A stretch of 64,000 nt of DNA, from the NCBI GenBank assembly GCA_008692225.1, contig VICG01000008.1, forward strand, positions 1,189,001 to 1,253,000, read 5' to 3'. A model generated the notes under the pieces. The model was not told the DNA's origin and did no database searches. It was given only the letters and a program-made list of their open reading frames with translations. Made by a program: the position numbers and the translations under genes. Within the stretch, counting starts at the first letter, position 1. Each line of letters starts with the position of its first letter. This stretch comes from Monilinia fructicola. Its lineage: Eukaryota > Ascomycota > Leotiomycetes > Helotiales > Sclerotiniaceae. Below are positions 10,971-23,082 of the stretch, in pieces.

Positions 10971-12780
10971 AGAAATCAAGGGAAAGACTGTGGATTGAAA
11001 TGTGTCACCTTGCGTACAATAGGCTCATGCCAAAGTTTTAATCGAGGACTATAATAGTGGCAGTGCTAAAACTAAGAGGAAAGAAATCTGAGGGAGTAGT
11101 TCGCCGAAACGAAATAGCAATGGTGGATGAAGAAAAAAGTAGATAACCAAATGGACTCTGTATTGACAGCCAAAACAAAGGCAGCTTGCGATTTTGCGGA
11201 AGATAACTGGGGCCAGGAAGCTTTGATGTTGCATATATTGAAGGCAGTCTTTGATCAAGTCTTTGTATTTTTGTCGCTCACAGTATTGTACTTAGCAATA
11301 CCACTCTATCCAGAGAAACAAAACCATCCCCAGCACCTGTATTGTGTTACCAAACAGGCGCTAAGCTCAATAAATTCAACCTCTTAGATTCAAATCGTAC
11401 TAATATTCCTTTTCAAATTGAAAAAATCAAACTCAAACTTGACATTCGGATCGAATAATGAACCACCAATGTTCCAGTTAAATCTGAAACCACAAAAGTA
11501 ATCGAATGTTTAGTCATGATTTGTATACCATGCCACTTCCAACCACCCCTTTAGTTTTCACAAGGCCTCATAGGCTTGTCCCCAGCTCTAAGCTAAGAAA
11601 AAGAGGATTAGAACTGGAAGAAACGAGTCATGCTAGAATGCTTTTATGCCTACAACTATCATTGAGTTGGGAAGATGCTACTTTGCTTTGCGTTTCATCT
11701 TGCTTATATTTATCTCTGCAACCACCGCTGAGAGGAAACCTATGCCTCCAAATGCCCAGAAACAATAATAATCATTGTCCTATAATTACCACTTGAGTAT
11801 GGACCCCATAGTCCATAGGATCCATTTCCAAAATCTGGCATAAAATGAGGGGAATGCAAGCGCCCCAAAACCTCGGACAGGACCTCCAGAATCCAAGACA
11901 CCAGCCCCATCAGCAGCCATCCATTCGCATCCCTAAGCAAAACCACACATCCTGCCCATCCCCACAAGACGCTTCAGTATATTAATCTCCACATTCCCAA
12001 GCACCGCATGATCATGAAACAAACCCCAACCCATCCCACCCCACCGCGAAAGATCAAGCTATCGATCCCCATAGCCAAACACTACCATACCTAGTTAGTA
12101 CACATACCATCAAAACCCCACTACGCATGCAGAGGCTCTCCTGCCCTCCGCGCACAATCTTCTGCTCAGCTTACTCCGTATACTTATGGCAGATTCAAAC
12201 CACTCGTGAAACTGCACCGAGAGGGGTAAAAGAAAAGCAACGCGGTAAGATCATGTCTCATATGAGATATAGATATGATGTTGAATACAAGGACAAACAC
12301 CCCGTCTCCATGACCAAAATCAAACCATCTTGTATCCCTCAATCACCAACAGCCGCTGGGAAGAAAAGTGTAGTGGAAACGTTCAACCGCAATTGGTCTG
12401 TGCCTCTTAACCTTACACGCCACGAATGTCAACTCCTCAAATTTATTCAATGGCGAGTAGGGTGCGTAGGTCGCGTTGAAATTTCTTCCATCTGAGCTGT
12501 AGACTCAAAGGTTCAAACTCAGAAATCAATGTGGGAATTTGTCCTTTTTGGGCAACTTCGTGTTGAGAATGAGCTCGAGGAATGGATGAGGGTGTGTTGG
12601 TGAGGTATGTGTGATGGCATTACATAAACAACTATAAGTTTTACACTCTTTCTGCAGCTCTACATTATATGTCACCCCCCTCCCTCCCTTCCCATCAGAA
12701 TTACATCATATCAAAACACAATGTATCATCCCCATAGATAGATGCCAGAGAACTTGTGCTCTCTTGGAAATAACCCAAAA
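10971..12780. other. Intergenic, no confident gene
   Basis: Region between the HET remnant and the GH16 stop codon. Plus-strand frames at 11506-11796 and 12127-12495 look random. On the minus strand around 11420-11510 and 11740-12050 some stretches look protein-like (NIGGSLFDPNVKFEF), in frames broken by stops. This could be another degraded gene, but I cannot name a family. GH16 transcription terminates into this interval. Confidence 0.45.
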
Positions 12781-15324
12781 TTAAATCACCAACCCCAACC
12801 CCATCATCCCCAGAGCGATAACCAAGCCCCTCCTAGCACCAACTCTCGATACCCCAGAATCCAAATAGGGGTATCCAGTAACAGCACTAGCATCGCTGGT
12901 TCCAGTCGGACTATAAGCACTCGGTAGAGCAAATGTAAATGTTTCGATATGACCCTGCGTAGCGGTATCGATGAGGATATTAGTACCACTGACTGAAGTG
13001 GCGCTTGAGGTGATTGTTTGGGAAGATATGGAGTTTGCGGGGGTGGATGTAGGATTTGTGAGGAAGGAGGTGGTGGCGTAGACTGGGGTGGAGATTATTG
13101 GGGTGACGGTCCCGGGCTGGGTGCTGTTGCTGGATTGAAAGGTGCTGACTCCTTCGGCGGAGGTGGCCATGGAGAGGACTGTTGGGGCTTCGGTTGCAGA
13201 TATGGACGTGTTAGATGTCTGGGAAGAGATGGCAATGCTGGGGCTAAATGGCCTTTATGGGAGTTTCGGGGCAGGCGGTTTTCGCTTGGTCCCAGGGCTC
13301 CAGAAGCGACACATGCAGCGGAAGATATACTCGTAGTCTCGCCAGAGTTAGCTCCAGTCGAACTAGTGGGTACAGAACTATCACTATCAGCAGAGGCTGG
13401 CACACTTAGGCTCGAACTAATAGGAACAGAGGTACTGGTTTCCTTGGTAGAGGTTGTGCTCGAAGTATGTGCAGCCACAGATGTTTGAGATGTGTAAGCT
13501 TCGGGAAGCACAGTTGCTGTCTGAAGGATTACAACACTACCACTAGTACTTTCTGCAGCTAGAGTTGTTTTCTCGCCTGAGAGTGTAACGGTGCTATAGA
13601 GTGTAGGTGCCGATTTGATGCTTGTTGTGGTGTTCTGGGTGGCTGTGGTCAAATTTAAATTTCCGCTAGATGGCAATGGAGTGGCTTTGCCTTCGGCAGC
13701 TGTATATGGGCAAATAGTTGTTGAAAGGATGATAGTCTCGGTCCACAACAGATCCGAGCTCATCAGTGCGCGTGTTTGTTCCGTAAATGGTTGAGGTGGT
13801 GTGAGGGTGTGGAATAGAACTTGTGAGAACGCCAGCGAGAGAAGATGTCGATGCGATGATGTTTGTAGAAGAAGGCTCATCTACGGAAGCTAATGGGCAA
13901 GCGGTCTGACCAGAAAGGAGAACACCAGTAGAAAACGCATGGGAAGCAGACGACGAACTAGTGACAGAGGCGAGTGATGTAACATCAGATGCCGCAAGAA
14001 CCAAAAGTGGTTCGGCCTGAGAAGCCGAGGTGATCGTCGGGGTGGCAGTAGCCGAGATCTTAGTGGAAGCGGTGGAAGCTGATTCTGATGATGCACTACT
14101 TATGATCAGCATGAATTGAACATGATTTAGAAATATCAGACACTCACGCAGCAGCACTAGTGGCAGCCAAGCTATCGTTTTGGTAAACTTTCACGCTGTT
14201 AATAAGCCAATAAGCCTCCTTGTATGCTGCCGGGTTTGCTCGAACGTAACTGTCGCAAGTGGGGTATTGTTCTGCGTCATAACAAGTTGTTTCCTGCCAG
14301 AATTCCGTTTTCCCCAGCATGTCCTCCACAGAATGACGTATCAAAAACGATTTTATGGTTGGCAAATAATTCGTCAATGTTGCACACACCCCCTTCGGTT
14401 GTAAAGGCGGGAAGAGTCCAGGTAGAAGGATCTGGTGTACCTGCTGTGATGTCGGCTGGAATTGCGTCGGGTCCAAAGTTCCAGATTCTGATAACATCGC
14501 TGGTCCATTGCATGGCGTATACACCACCTCCATTATTGTTGAATGGTGTTCCATATGAATTTGGGTCGGTGTTAGTACCAGAGCATGCCGAGGGTAGCGT
14601 CTTGAGCCCCAAATATGCTTGAGGTGGCAGAATTATCACAATTGTACGTGGTTATATTATCACGTAGTTGAGTTGAATATTGATTCCCCGAGATATAGCA
14701 TCCCTCATTGGTATAAAGTGTTTGCAGGCTGACAGTCTTCTCGTTGATATTTTCAAGAATATCGATCTCTCCATATTTTGGCGTAATTGGTGCTATTGAC
14801 AGTCCAGAACGCTGGCCATGTACCACAGATACTAGCAGGCATGTGTGCAAGGTCGGCAATGATCAAGCCGTGAGTATAAGTCTGTTTACTTTGTATTCTA
14901 ACACTGGGCCTGCCAGCTGTGACCACATTAACGTAGTCTACACCCATATAAGCTTGACCATTCTCGACCTTTGTCAATGCTACACCAAGCTCGCTATTTG
15001 CATTTTCGGCTACTTCTTTAGAGGTATATGAAACATATCCGGCTGATGCGTCGGCTCCCTATGAACATGGCCGATATCAGATGAGTTCGTTTCCAAATAA
15101 TCTATTCCCAGCATGTTCAATGCGTCGTGTAGCAGGCAGAATATGATTGAATGATACCTTTAATTTCAACATCAATAGGATACTCTACGTACCGTATAAT
15201 AATCGAACATATCAAAAAAGTTGGTTCCCGCATAATTATCAACCAACGTATACTTGTTTGCTGCGGAAACTTCACCAATGAAGGCAAGCGCCAAAGTGGC
15301 GGTGGAAACGATTCGCTGAATCAT
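12781..15324 (-). pseudogene. Secreted GPI-anchored GH16 endo-beta-glucanase, interrupted by about six +1 indels
   Basis: Glycoside hydrolase family 16 enzyme (endo-1,3(4)-beta-glucanase type), predicted cell-wall associated. Exons: 15324-15193, 15058-14148, 14098-12781, with GTACGT/TAG and GTGAGT/AAG junctions. Seen: signal peptide MIQRIVSTATLALAFIGEVSA; NYAGTNFFDMFDYYTGADAS; GTWPAFWTV just before the catalytic motif GEIDILE (about residues 140-146, two Glu as nucleophile and acid/base); Cys-containing loops; a Ser/Thr-rich stalk of about 350 residues; a hydrophobic tail LVIALGMMGLGLVI typical of a GPI-attachment signal. Extra single bases are inferred near 14781, 14607-14610 (C4), 14312-14315 (C4), 13738-13762, 13290-13298 and 13245. 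Removing six gives about 784 aa. The domain order is whole, so this is either recent inactivation or poor consensus. The GH16 call is firm; substrate is inferred. Confidence 0.88.
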
Positions 15325-17203
15325 GATTAATGTATTAAATGGAGAAGAGAAGTAATGAGTGACTGGACGTAACAACGTCAAAGAAGTGAAAAAGAAAATC
15401 GACTTTCTCTCAGAAAGAATGATGAGAGTATTTCTTGGCAAGAGGCGAAAAAGAATGTATTGTTGTGGGCGACAAGAACCTTTTGAACAAGGTACTACCA
15501 GTTCATTTCCACAAGCCACATCCCATTCAGTCCCAACTGTGGTGACTGGGGTGCTCAACATGATACTTCGAGACATCGAGGCCCATTTCCTACTATATGT
15601 TCTCTGCAGGAAGGTTATATGAGAGGGTCTGTTTGAAAGTGGCGATCAATTATGCCTAAGCCCAATATGATATAGTTTGAAACAAACCAAAGTGACTGGG
15701 ATTAGGAATTCGAGATCAATTCATCTTATGTACGTATGTTTTAGCGGTAGATTAAGAGCAACGTGCTTTTTCTCGAGCATATTTGGATATAACGCCGTGC
15801 CCAAGTGAGCTCTGGCTGGAGATGAATAGGTTTATAACTTATAACTTATGGGCTCCGTATATTACGTGGAGCTGGAGATGACAATTGTTATGAATATATT
15901 AAAAATGTGGAGCCATGTAGACCTTGTCTTTATGTTATTGTTCTTGTCGGCAAATATTTGGGTATTATTGATTCGGTGTAGGTCAGATGGACGACCATCC
16001 GACCTGTAGACTCCTACATACCGTAAACTCTTATTGATTTGTACTCTGCACGGAGTACAGATGAATTTGGAATCACTTGATAAGGAGTCCCTGTTGCCCC
16101 TGTTGCCCCTGCTGCCCTTGTTGCCCCTGATTTTTGTTTGGCACCGTAGTGGAGAGTCCTGCCCTTTCTTCAGCGACTATTCTACTGGGTGTTGCAAGGT
16201 GCGTGAGTTCATGCTAAGAGATACGCGCCTTTAGCTTACATGTGTGCCGATTGGTTGATTGTTTTGGCGCTCTGGTACTGTAGACAACATGACGAAAAAA
16301 TGACAAGGCAACTTGGAACCGTGAGATGAACAACTAATCCCCAAAAATAATTATAGCAAAAGAGCGGCTCTATGGGTTCTCTCTGCTTCTCGGTGAAGCA
16401 ATTGAATTTCTCTAGATATCTGCGCGAGTCGTTAGCACCGTGGTACTGCTGGTTCGTGTACTACCGTGATATGACGCCCTCTTGCCCATTACTCAACCCA
16501 TTTATGCATATTATGGTGGCATCCCTTCAGCCACAAATGTGTTATAACTTTTGTGGTTGGTCGCCCGATATTGAAGACTGTGACATGAAGCTTGGGTGTG
16601 CTGCTTGGATCCTTGGTGTTCGGTCTGAGCGCACGAAGCATTTGCACTCTCCATTCATCGAGGATAATCACGTGACATGATGAAAACAATTTGATTCGCA
16701 TTGGCTAAAAATATTGAATATTACAGTTGCTAGGTAGGTAATTGATGGAGCTTTTGCAAGAACTCTCAACGTCGTCATAGGTAGGGTTGTAAAGCGACGG
16801 GATCATCAGGAAATCGTTGGATCATATTTTCGCCAACATCACGTGAAGAGTCAAGATAATCTTCAGCATCTGGGGTTGAGAGGCATTGCATCAAATCAAG
16901 ATAGTAATACTCCGTAAACAAAAAAAAAGACCAAGCTGATATCAAAAAAACGAATGATTATAGAAAATACCTTCCCCAAAACTCAGTATTCGGTCCCAAA
17001 CTCAAATCTCAAAAATTCTGACCCGCACAAGCATTTCCCCCGCATTCTTCATCTAGAAAAAAGTAAAACCTAAACACAAAAACAAAAACAAGAGCGAAAA
17101 CAAAAAGGGATCAATCCAAAAATGAACGACATAATGAAATCCTCCAAAGTTGGCCAGAAAATCAATATATGTGGCTGCAACTCTTCAAAAAGTTCCTCCT
17201 GAG
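15325..17203. other. Intergenic: GH16 promoter side, no gene
   Basis: Upstream of GH16 and downstream of the C2H2 gene. It holds a 9-bp tandem repeat at 16091-16126, an ACGGAGTAC word near 16052, an ACTCCGTA word near 16909 and CACGTG words near 16670 and 16842. Open frames at 16034-16234 and 16372-16680 have no family resemblance. Confidence 0.55.
16091..16126. repeat. 9-bp tandem repeat (CTGTTGCCC)x4
   Basis: Four consecutive 9-bp units, the third and fourth with one substitution each, in intergenic DNA. Confidence 0.85.
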
Positions 17204-17973
17204 TTACAACTGCAAGTGATGAATTCGTCGAGCATGCTCCTTCATTTTGTCCCGACGATAGTATTGCTTACTGCATCCCGGCTCTGGGCAAGGATAATCG
17301 AAGGTTGTCTATGTTTCTTCATGTGACGATCGCGGTCTCCTTGACGTCCAAAGGTCTTAGCACAACCATCGGAGTTGCAAGCAAACCGACGAGTAGACGA
17401 TACATTACTGACAGTAGGTCTACTAGGTTGAGCTGGCGGGATTGCTTGGCGTCCAATTGGCGCAATGGTGAAATCTACTTCTGTAGGAATAAGCCCTTGC
17501 CCAGCGATCACGTTTGATACTGGCACGTTCAGAGTCAACGCGTCGCGGAAACCCTGACCATAAGCATCACAAATCGAGTTCGTGTTTGATCCAGGAGGTG
17601 CAAAGTTCTGAAGGCTCATGAACTGGTCCAAGGGAACGTTTGTCGTGTTGTCTGGATTGTAATTCCCGTTTGGAGCATTCGAAAAGTTGAATTCGCCACT
17701 AGAAAGTGACACCATGTGGTGGTCCCTTACATCGTTGTTCCAATCAACGATGCCAAAGTTTTCGAAATCGTCTAATTGGCCGTGTTCGGGCGTCCATGCA
17801 TTCGTATATAGAAAGCTTGCAGGGAAATGATTCAACGCGGCTCCAGAATCATCAGCCCAAGGGGCGTTGGGATCATATCTCAGATTCTGGACAATATGAC
17901 TTCTGTAGGAGGCATACTTGCGTCAGCGTGAAAAAAAAACTCACAAAATCTGGTCATCGGCTTGGGTCGACAT
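17204..17973 (-). CDS. C2H2 zinc-finger protein, two C-terminal fingers (one 1-nt deletion)
   Basis: Probable DNA-binding regulator. Exon 1 is 17973-17945, encoding MSTQADDQIL with a phase-2 junction (donor GTGAGT, acceptor CAG). Exon 2 is 17902-17204. The N-terminal about 170 residues are Asn/Ser/Pro-rich without a known domain. Finger 1 is FACNSDGCAKTFGRQGDRDRH, giving C-x4-C-x12-H-x3-H. Finger 2 is CPEPGCSKQYYRRDKMKEH followed by ARRIHH. Just after KKHRQP the frame must change: the sequence reads CAACCTTCGATT where CAACCTTTCGATT would continue into finger 2, a one-base deletion near 17305. Without it the protein ends early in an unrelated tail. With it the product is about 242 aa ending at the TAA at 17206-17204. 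It is divergent to the C2H2-ankyrin gene. Confidence 0.8.
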
Positions 17974-18334
17974 TGCCACGTGGATGAGAAGGGCGGCCAA
18001 TGGAGTCGTGGGGCGAGTGTTATGCTAAATCGTAAGTGAAAAACTTATACCGAGATGCGCAAGACGGCTGAGATACAATCGATAAGATTAAAATTCCCAC
18101 TGATATTTTCAGAGGGGGGTATAGCTGGATTTAAGTAATTCACAGTCTACAGTGCGTCTTGTGGTGTGCTTATTAAAGTGCAATCCTTGTGCATGCATTG
18201 CTTGCCCATTATATACACGTCATTATTTCAATCAATTACTTGTCTCCTCTGACCTTTTCCACTCTCCGTTCACCACTCTACTCATATATACAGACATTGA
18301 ATCATATATTCGAATATTTTGAAAAACATTGAGG
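17974..18334. promoter_or_regulatory. Divergent promoter between C2H2 and C2H2-ankyrin genes
   Basis: 361 bp separating two divergent zinc-finger start codons. AT-rich, with TATATA words near 18211 and 18286. A shared promoter is inferred from geometry. No specific operator was identified. Confidence 0.45.
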
Positions 18335-20955
18335 ATGATGTCGAGTATTTGTGATACTCGAGTTCCAAGCACTTTCGGGTGTGAATTGTGCCCAAAAACC
18401 TTTCCAAACCGAAGACTTTTGAAGTAGCTACATCATAATTTCAATTTATCTCAAGAAAGAGGTTAGAATAATTTTGGCTAACTTGATGGGTGGCTCTAGT
18501 CGTCATCGAAACACTCATATACGCCCTTACAAATGTAGCATATGCCCGAAAGGCTTTGCTTTACGCAGCGATTTACATCGTCATGAAGAAAGCATGGAAG
18601 CGTAGACCCACGATACATGTGCAAATGGCCTAAGTGTGATTTCAAAGGATCACCTAGAAAGGACAATTTGTTAAGACATATGCGAAGAATGCACTCAGAA
18701 GTGGATAGTTCAATATATGAAAATATTCACAGTGCAACTGAAAATGTCATTAATTTGCAGCTCTCCTATGAAGAGGCAATTCAAGAACGAAAGGAAACAA
18801 AAAAGAAGTTAGCTGTGTTGGAAGTTATACATGACGGGAACATCTCCGCTCTAGAAATATTGTTACATCAAGGAGTTGATATTGCAGAGACCACTGATAC
18901 CGGGAAAACCGCATTCCATGTAGCTGCATCGAATGGATGCTTGAAAATGATCAAGCTCCTTCTCAGAACGAAGCTCGAGCGGTATACCAAGGACAACACT
19001 GGAAGATCTGCACTTCATGATGCTGCCAGAGGTGGACATATTGATGTCTTTCAAGAACTCGTGGCTGCCGGACTAAATCCAGGTGATCGAGACAACAATG
19101 ATGAAGATCCATTATGCGAAGCATGCCGAAATGGACATCAGGAATTTGTACGGGAAATACTCGGCGCGCAGCCGAGTTCAAACTACAGCCCACCAGCACA
19201 AGAATTCGCTCAGACAGAACATCCAATCACTAACCAATCACAATCCACAGCTTACAGTCACTGGATAATGGCCATCGGTTTCAAGAAGTATATTGGATTA
19301 GCAATTGGAAATGGTCATAATGCCATAGTAGCAACTATTGTGGCTTACTACGGCAATCGGAGAATTTCAGCGTACGCTCTCAAAAGGGCTGCAATCGTGG
19401 GAGACAATCAGCTTGTTATTTCAATCCTGAAACAAAAAGACCAATTACTTGCGACAGATATAATTCGTGCACTTCAATTTGCGGTTATATATAAACATAT
19501 ATCGGTCGTTAAAATACTGCTTGAAGAGGGAATACCCGTTGGCCAGTTTGATTTGTCGTCTCCCACGCACGCTCTCCTACAAGCAATCCGTGACAAGAGT
19601 GACGACATTGCTTGCCTTTTGATAGAGACAGGAGTAAATCGAAATTACAAGTGTATTGATTACTATTCTCCCGTTCTGGATAAGGCTGTTCGGTATGGCA
19701 ATGCCAAAATTATAGCCAAGTTACTTCAAGCCGCTGCTGATACAGAGGGTCTTAGTGGAGGGGGAGAAGAATATACACCGTTATATATTGCGGCAAATAA
19801 TGGGCACGAAGCAACTATTATCCTACTGCTTGAAGAAGGGGCAGATGTCAACGCCCCCTCTGCTAACGAATACGCTGGTACAGCACTGCAAATAGCTATT
19901 CAAAAAAAGCATATGGGAATTGTTACTTTATTGCTTGAAGCAGGGGCCGACGTTAACGCCCCCCCCTCGCTAATAAATACCTTGCTGGCACAGCACTACA
20001 AATAGCTATTCAAACAGAGCATGTGGGAATTGTTACTTTATTGCTTGAAGCAGGGGCCGACGTTGACCCCCCCCCTCGCTAATAAATACCTTGCTCGCAC
20101 AGCACTACAAATAGCTATTCAAAAAAAAGCATATGGGAATTGTTACTTTATTGCTTAAAGCAGGGGCTGATGTTAACGCCTCCTTTGCTAATGAATACGT
20201 TGCTGGCACAGCACTACAAATAGCTATTCAAAAAGAGCATGTGGGAATTGTTACTTTATTGCTTGAAGCAAAGGCAGATGTCAACGCCCCCCCCCTCGCT
20301 AATAAATACGTTGCTGGCACAGCACTACAAATAGCTATTCAAAAAGAGCATGTGGGAATTGTTACTTTATTGCTTAAAGCAAAGGCAAATGTTAACGCTC
20401 CTCCTGCTAATAAACATGCTTGTACAGCATTACAAGAAGCTGTTCACAAAGGAAATGAAGCAATTGTTAATTTACTGCTTAAAGCAGGCGCAGATGTTAA
20501 CGCCCCCCCCCTCGCTAATGAATACGTTTATAGTACAGCACTACAAACAGCTATTCAAAAAGAGCATATGGGGATTATTACTTTATTGCTTAAAGCAGGG
20601 GCTGATGTTAACGCCCCCTTTACTAATAAATACGCTCGCACAGCATTACTAGAAGCTATTTACAAAGGAAATGAAGCAATTATAAATTTACTGCTTAAAG
20701 CAGGCGCAGATATCATAACCCTTAGGTAAAGAATACGCTTGAACAGCATTACAAAACGCTGTTCACACAAGAGATGAAGCAATTGTTACCTTACTGCTTG
20801 AAGCAGGCGCAGATATCAACGCGCGAGCTGTTGTTCCAGGAAATTCGTGGAAACCCAATCCAAATATTACAATTATAGAAGCTATCAAGGGAGGCAGTTC
20901 CATGATTGTTGATATGTTGGTTCAAACTGGGGCAGTCGATCCGGAATCAAATTGA
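18335..20955 (+). pseudogene. C2H2 zinc-finger/ankyrin-repeat protein with homopolymer frameshifts
   Basis: Starts at the ATG at 18335. Finger 1 (CELCPKTFPNRRLLK) is interrupted by an in-frame TAG at 18425-18427. A 38-nt GT-AG intron (18462-18499, with a CTAAC branch-like motif) is possible. Finger 2 is YKCSICPKGFALRSDLHRH. A one-base deletion near 18590 separates it from finger 3, MCKWPKCDFKGSPRKDNLLRH with MRRMH. From 18617 the frame is open for 462 codons: a short helix, then ankyrin repeats (KTAFHVAASNGCLKMIKLLL, RSALHDAARGGHIDVFQELV and others). From about 19880 to 20760 the repeats become near-identical at DNA level (about 107-111 bp period) with the core ADVNAP. C8/C9 and A7/A8 runs shift the frame at about 19957-19966, 20064-20083 (compensating) and 20110-20118. 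A further +1 and a TGA follow near 20720-20742. The intended C-terminus DMLVQTGAVDPESN ends at 20955. Likely decayed or hypermutable. Confidence 0.78.
19880..20770 (+). repeat. Near-identical ankyrin-coding tandem repeats (about 107-111 bp period)
   Basis: About nine units with high nucleotide identity. Each contains GCACTACAAATAGCTATTCA, a TTACTTTATTGCTT segment, and an AACG-(C)n-CTCGCTAAT stretch. Units begin near 19882, 19993, 20102, 20211, 20318, 20425, 20537, 20640 and 20745. The C-run length varies among units (5 to 9). High identity implies recent duplication or gene conversion. Confidence 0.85.
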
Positions 20956-22641
20956 TATCATCGTCGGGAAAGGTATATTTTCATAAAATTGGTATATGAT
21001 CTAAATGATGGCTATATCTCATTGATATATGTGAATCTCATGGTACAGTTCTGCTAGTTGGTGTTGTTTGGTTTTTGGATTTCTTTAACTATCTTTACCA
21101 TATAACACACTTATGACAGCATCAACCATTACTGATGAAGTGTATCTCAACTGAAAGATTGTCGAGTGAGGACTTTTGCAGTTCTTGATCTTCATATATA
21201 CACTTTACACTGTGATTTAAGTATGAGCATGGTATCGATGATCACAACCTTAAGATTGTTGAATTTACCTTACAGGACCAATTTTATGGCAATATGCTAT
21301 AATTATACAGAATCCTTCTAACTCCTAATACAGCAAATAATTCATGTATATGATGGTAGGAGCTTCCGAGCGTTTACATCAAAAAGTCTTTACTCGTAGA
21401 ATATTATAGTAATTCCAGAATAGCTTAAAAATACTAATATACCATTTTTAATCCCACTTCCATTTCCATTTAAGCTTTTTAAATTTTTAAACATTATCAA
21501 TTTCATTTGAATAGTAACAATAAATACCATTTCATTAATCAAAAGCTATTTTGAATCATTTCATTTCGTTAAAATAAGTTATTTCATCGTTTCGTTAAAG
21601 TAAATCGCTTCTTCTTTCTCGCTTTCGCCCCCTATTTCGAAAGCGTCCGCGTATAACGTATTAACCACTTCAAATTCTAAATAGCCTCAATATTTATTAA
21701 TACCAACAACGATAATACTAACAACAACCTTGGAAGTCCGTATTAGACTTAAAATACACTTGGATAACCGAGATCTCATAATATGCTTAAATAAGCCTGG
21801 CTCAATAAACCAAGATCAACAAGCCAAGTTAAAAAAAAGTAGACTACTAATACTAACTCCCATTTGCATAAATAATGCTATCAAAACCCCAAACTCTAAC
21901 GAATTGCCATATATACTGTAACCATATCCCATAATATATCTAGCATTATACCATACGCAAATGCTATATTTTTTGGTACCATAGGGTGAACGATAAAAGC
22001 CAATCGGGCAATCCCAGACCCTTCCAACAGCATCCAACCACTTCCTTTCACCTCAAACAAAGCCGATTTCCATAACGCCCATTCCTTTATACTTCAATGT
22101 TCAGGTGTCACTTTATTGAGCTTTTTCTGTGTTCCCTAATCTTCGTTTCAGCCTCCTGTCTGTCTTCTGGCTGTGGCTCCATATGTGATACATCCAAGGA
22201 AGATATGACGGAAGTAAGACAGGGTCTCTCCACTGTGCGGGATTCTAGTCGGTTCGTGGAGCGATTTTTATTTTCAGTCGTAGAGGAAGCGCGCAGCGGT
22301 GGGATTGAGAGTTAATCAGCTGGCATTGCCAAGCTTCAGGTTCGTGGTGTTCCTTGTTCTTTTCTTTGTTGAGGGTTGGGGGTTGGGGGTTGGGGATACA
22401 AAGAAGAGGTTTGGGTTGGGATCGAATGTGTTCGATGGGTGGTTATTTGTTTACGTTCGTTTCTTTACATGGTGAATGTTGTAGGCATGATACGTCAATT
22501 TTGGCGGTGAATGTTTTTAACGGAAGGATGCAGTAGTACCTGATGCGATAACGGGGCTATGAGTTCGATCCTACATCAGTCTTGTTACGACAAAACAATT
22601 TACTCTGATTTGGGATTTTTTTACCGCTTTTCAGTTACCAA
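20956..22641. other. Intergenic, AT-rich, no confident gene
   Basis: About 1.7 kb between the ankyrin gene and the TPR-like gene. Runs of TTTCATT-like sequence lie at 21450-21600. A 72-codon frame at 22097-22315 begins with a hydrophobic segment resembling a signal peptide but has no other support. Confidence 0.5.
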
Positions 22642-23082
22642 ATGGCGTCTCAAACATCCAAATCAGATCCTCCCGGGGAAACCCCTATCAGGCCATATAT
22701 TCCTATGATTCCAGACACAGCTCGCGCACCCGCTACCAAACAAGCCTCCAAAAAATACATCAATCTCCAACTCATCAAATCCTGTGCACTGCTCGCCAGT
22801 TCCGAGCCCGCCCGTGCTCTTGAATATGTGGAGGAAGCTCTATTTGTTGCGGAAGAGAAGAATCTTTTCTATGAGATTAGTAAATGTTATTTGTATCGGG
22901 GATTGTGTTTTATGGCGTTGGAGAGGTGGATGGAGGCGAGGGTTGCGTTTGTGAGAGGGGTTAATGTTAGGGGGTGGGGTCGGAGGGTAGAGGGCTTGAT
23001 GAGGGAGGCTCAAGGGCATGTTGACGAGGAGAGAAAGTTGGTTGGGAAGAAGGGAAAGTTTGAGAATGAGGCAGAACAATAG
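22642..23082 (+). CDS. Small TPR-like hypothetical protein (146 aa)
   Basis: Single-exon gene with a clean frame. The first about 40 residues are Pro/Thr-rich. Residues about 45-120 form helical repeats resembling tetratricopeptide units: ARALEYVEEALFVAEEKN followed by ISKCYLYRGLCFMALERW, then MEARVAFVRGV. The C-terminus is charged (EERKLVGKKGKFENEAEQ). TPR-like helices usually mediate protein contacts. No partner can be named. The downstream coiled-coil gene, on the same strand 0.4 kb away, also contains a TPR-like segment, so the two may be related in function; this is inference. The start is the first ATG in frame. Confidence 0.7.
   Translation: MASQTSKSDPPGETPIRPYIPMIPDTARAPATKQASKKYINLQLIKSCALLASSEPARALEYVEEALFVAEEKNLFYEISKCYLYRGLCFMALERWMEARVAFVRGVNVRGWGRRVEGLMREAQGHVDEERKLVGKKGKFENEAEQ

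Noticed and set aside
12127..12495. 122-codon plus-strand frame
   Set aside because: No domain, no codon-use signal, no neighbours supporting it.
22097..22315. 72-codon frame with a signal-peptide-like start, possible small secreted protein
   Set aside because: Only one Cys-rich patch, no family and no splice or promoter evidence; too weak to call an effector.
22556..22575. GAGTTCGATCCT resembling a tRNA T-arm
   Set aside because: No matching acceptor, D or anticodon stems nearby.
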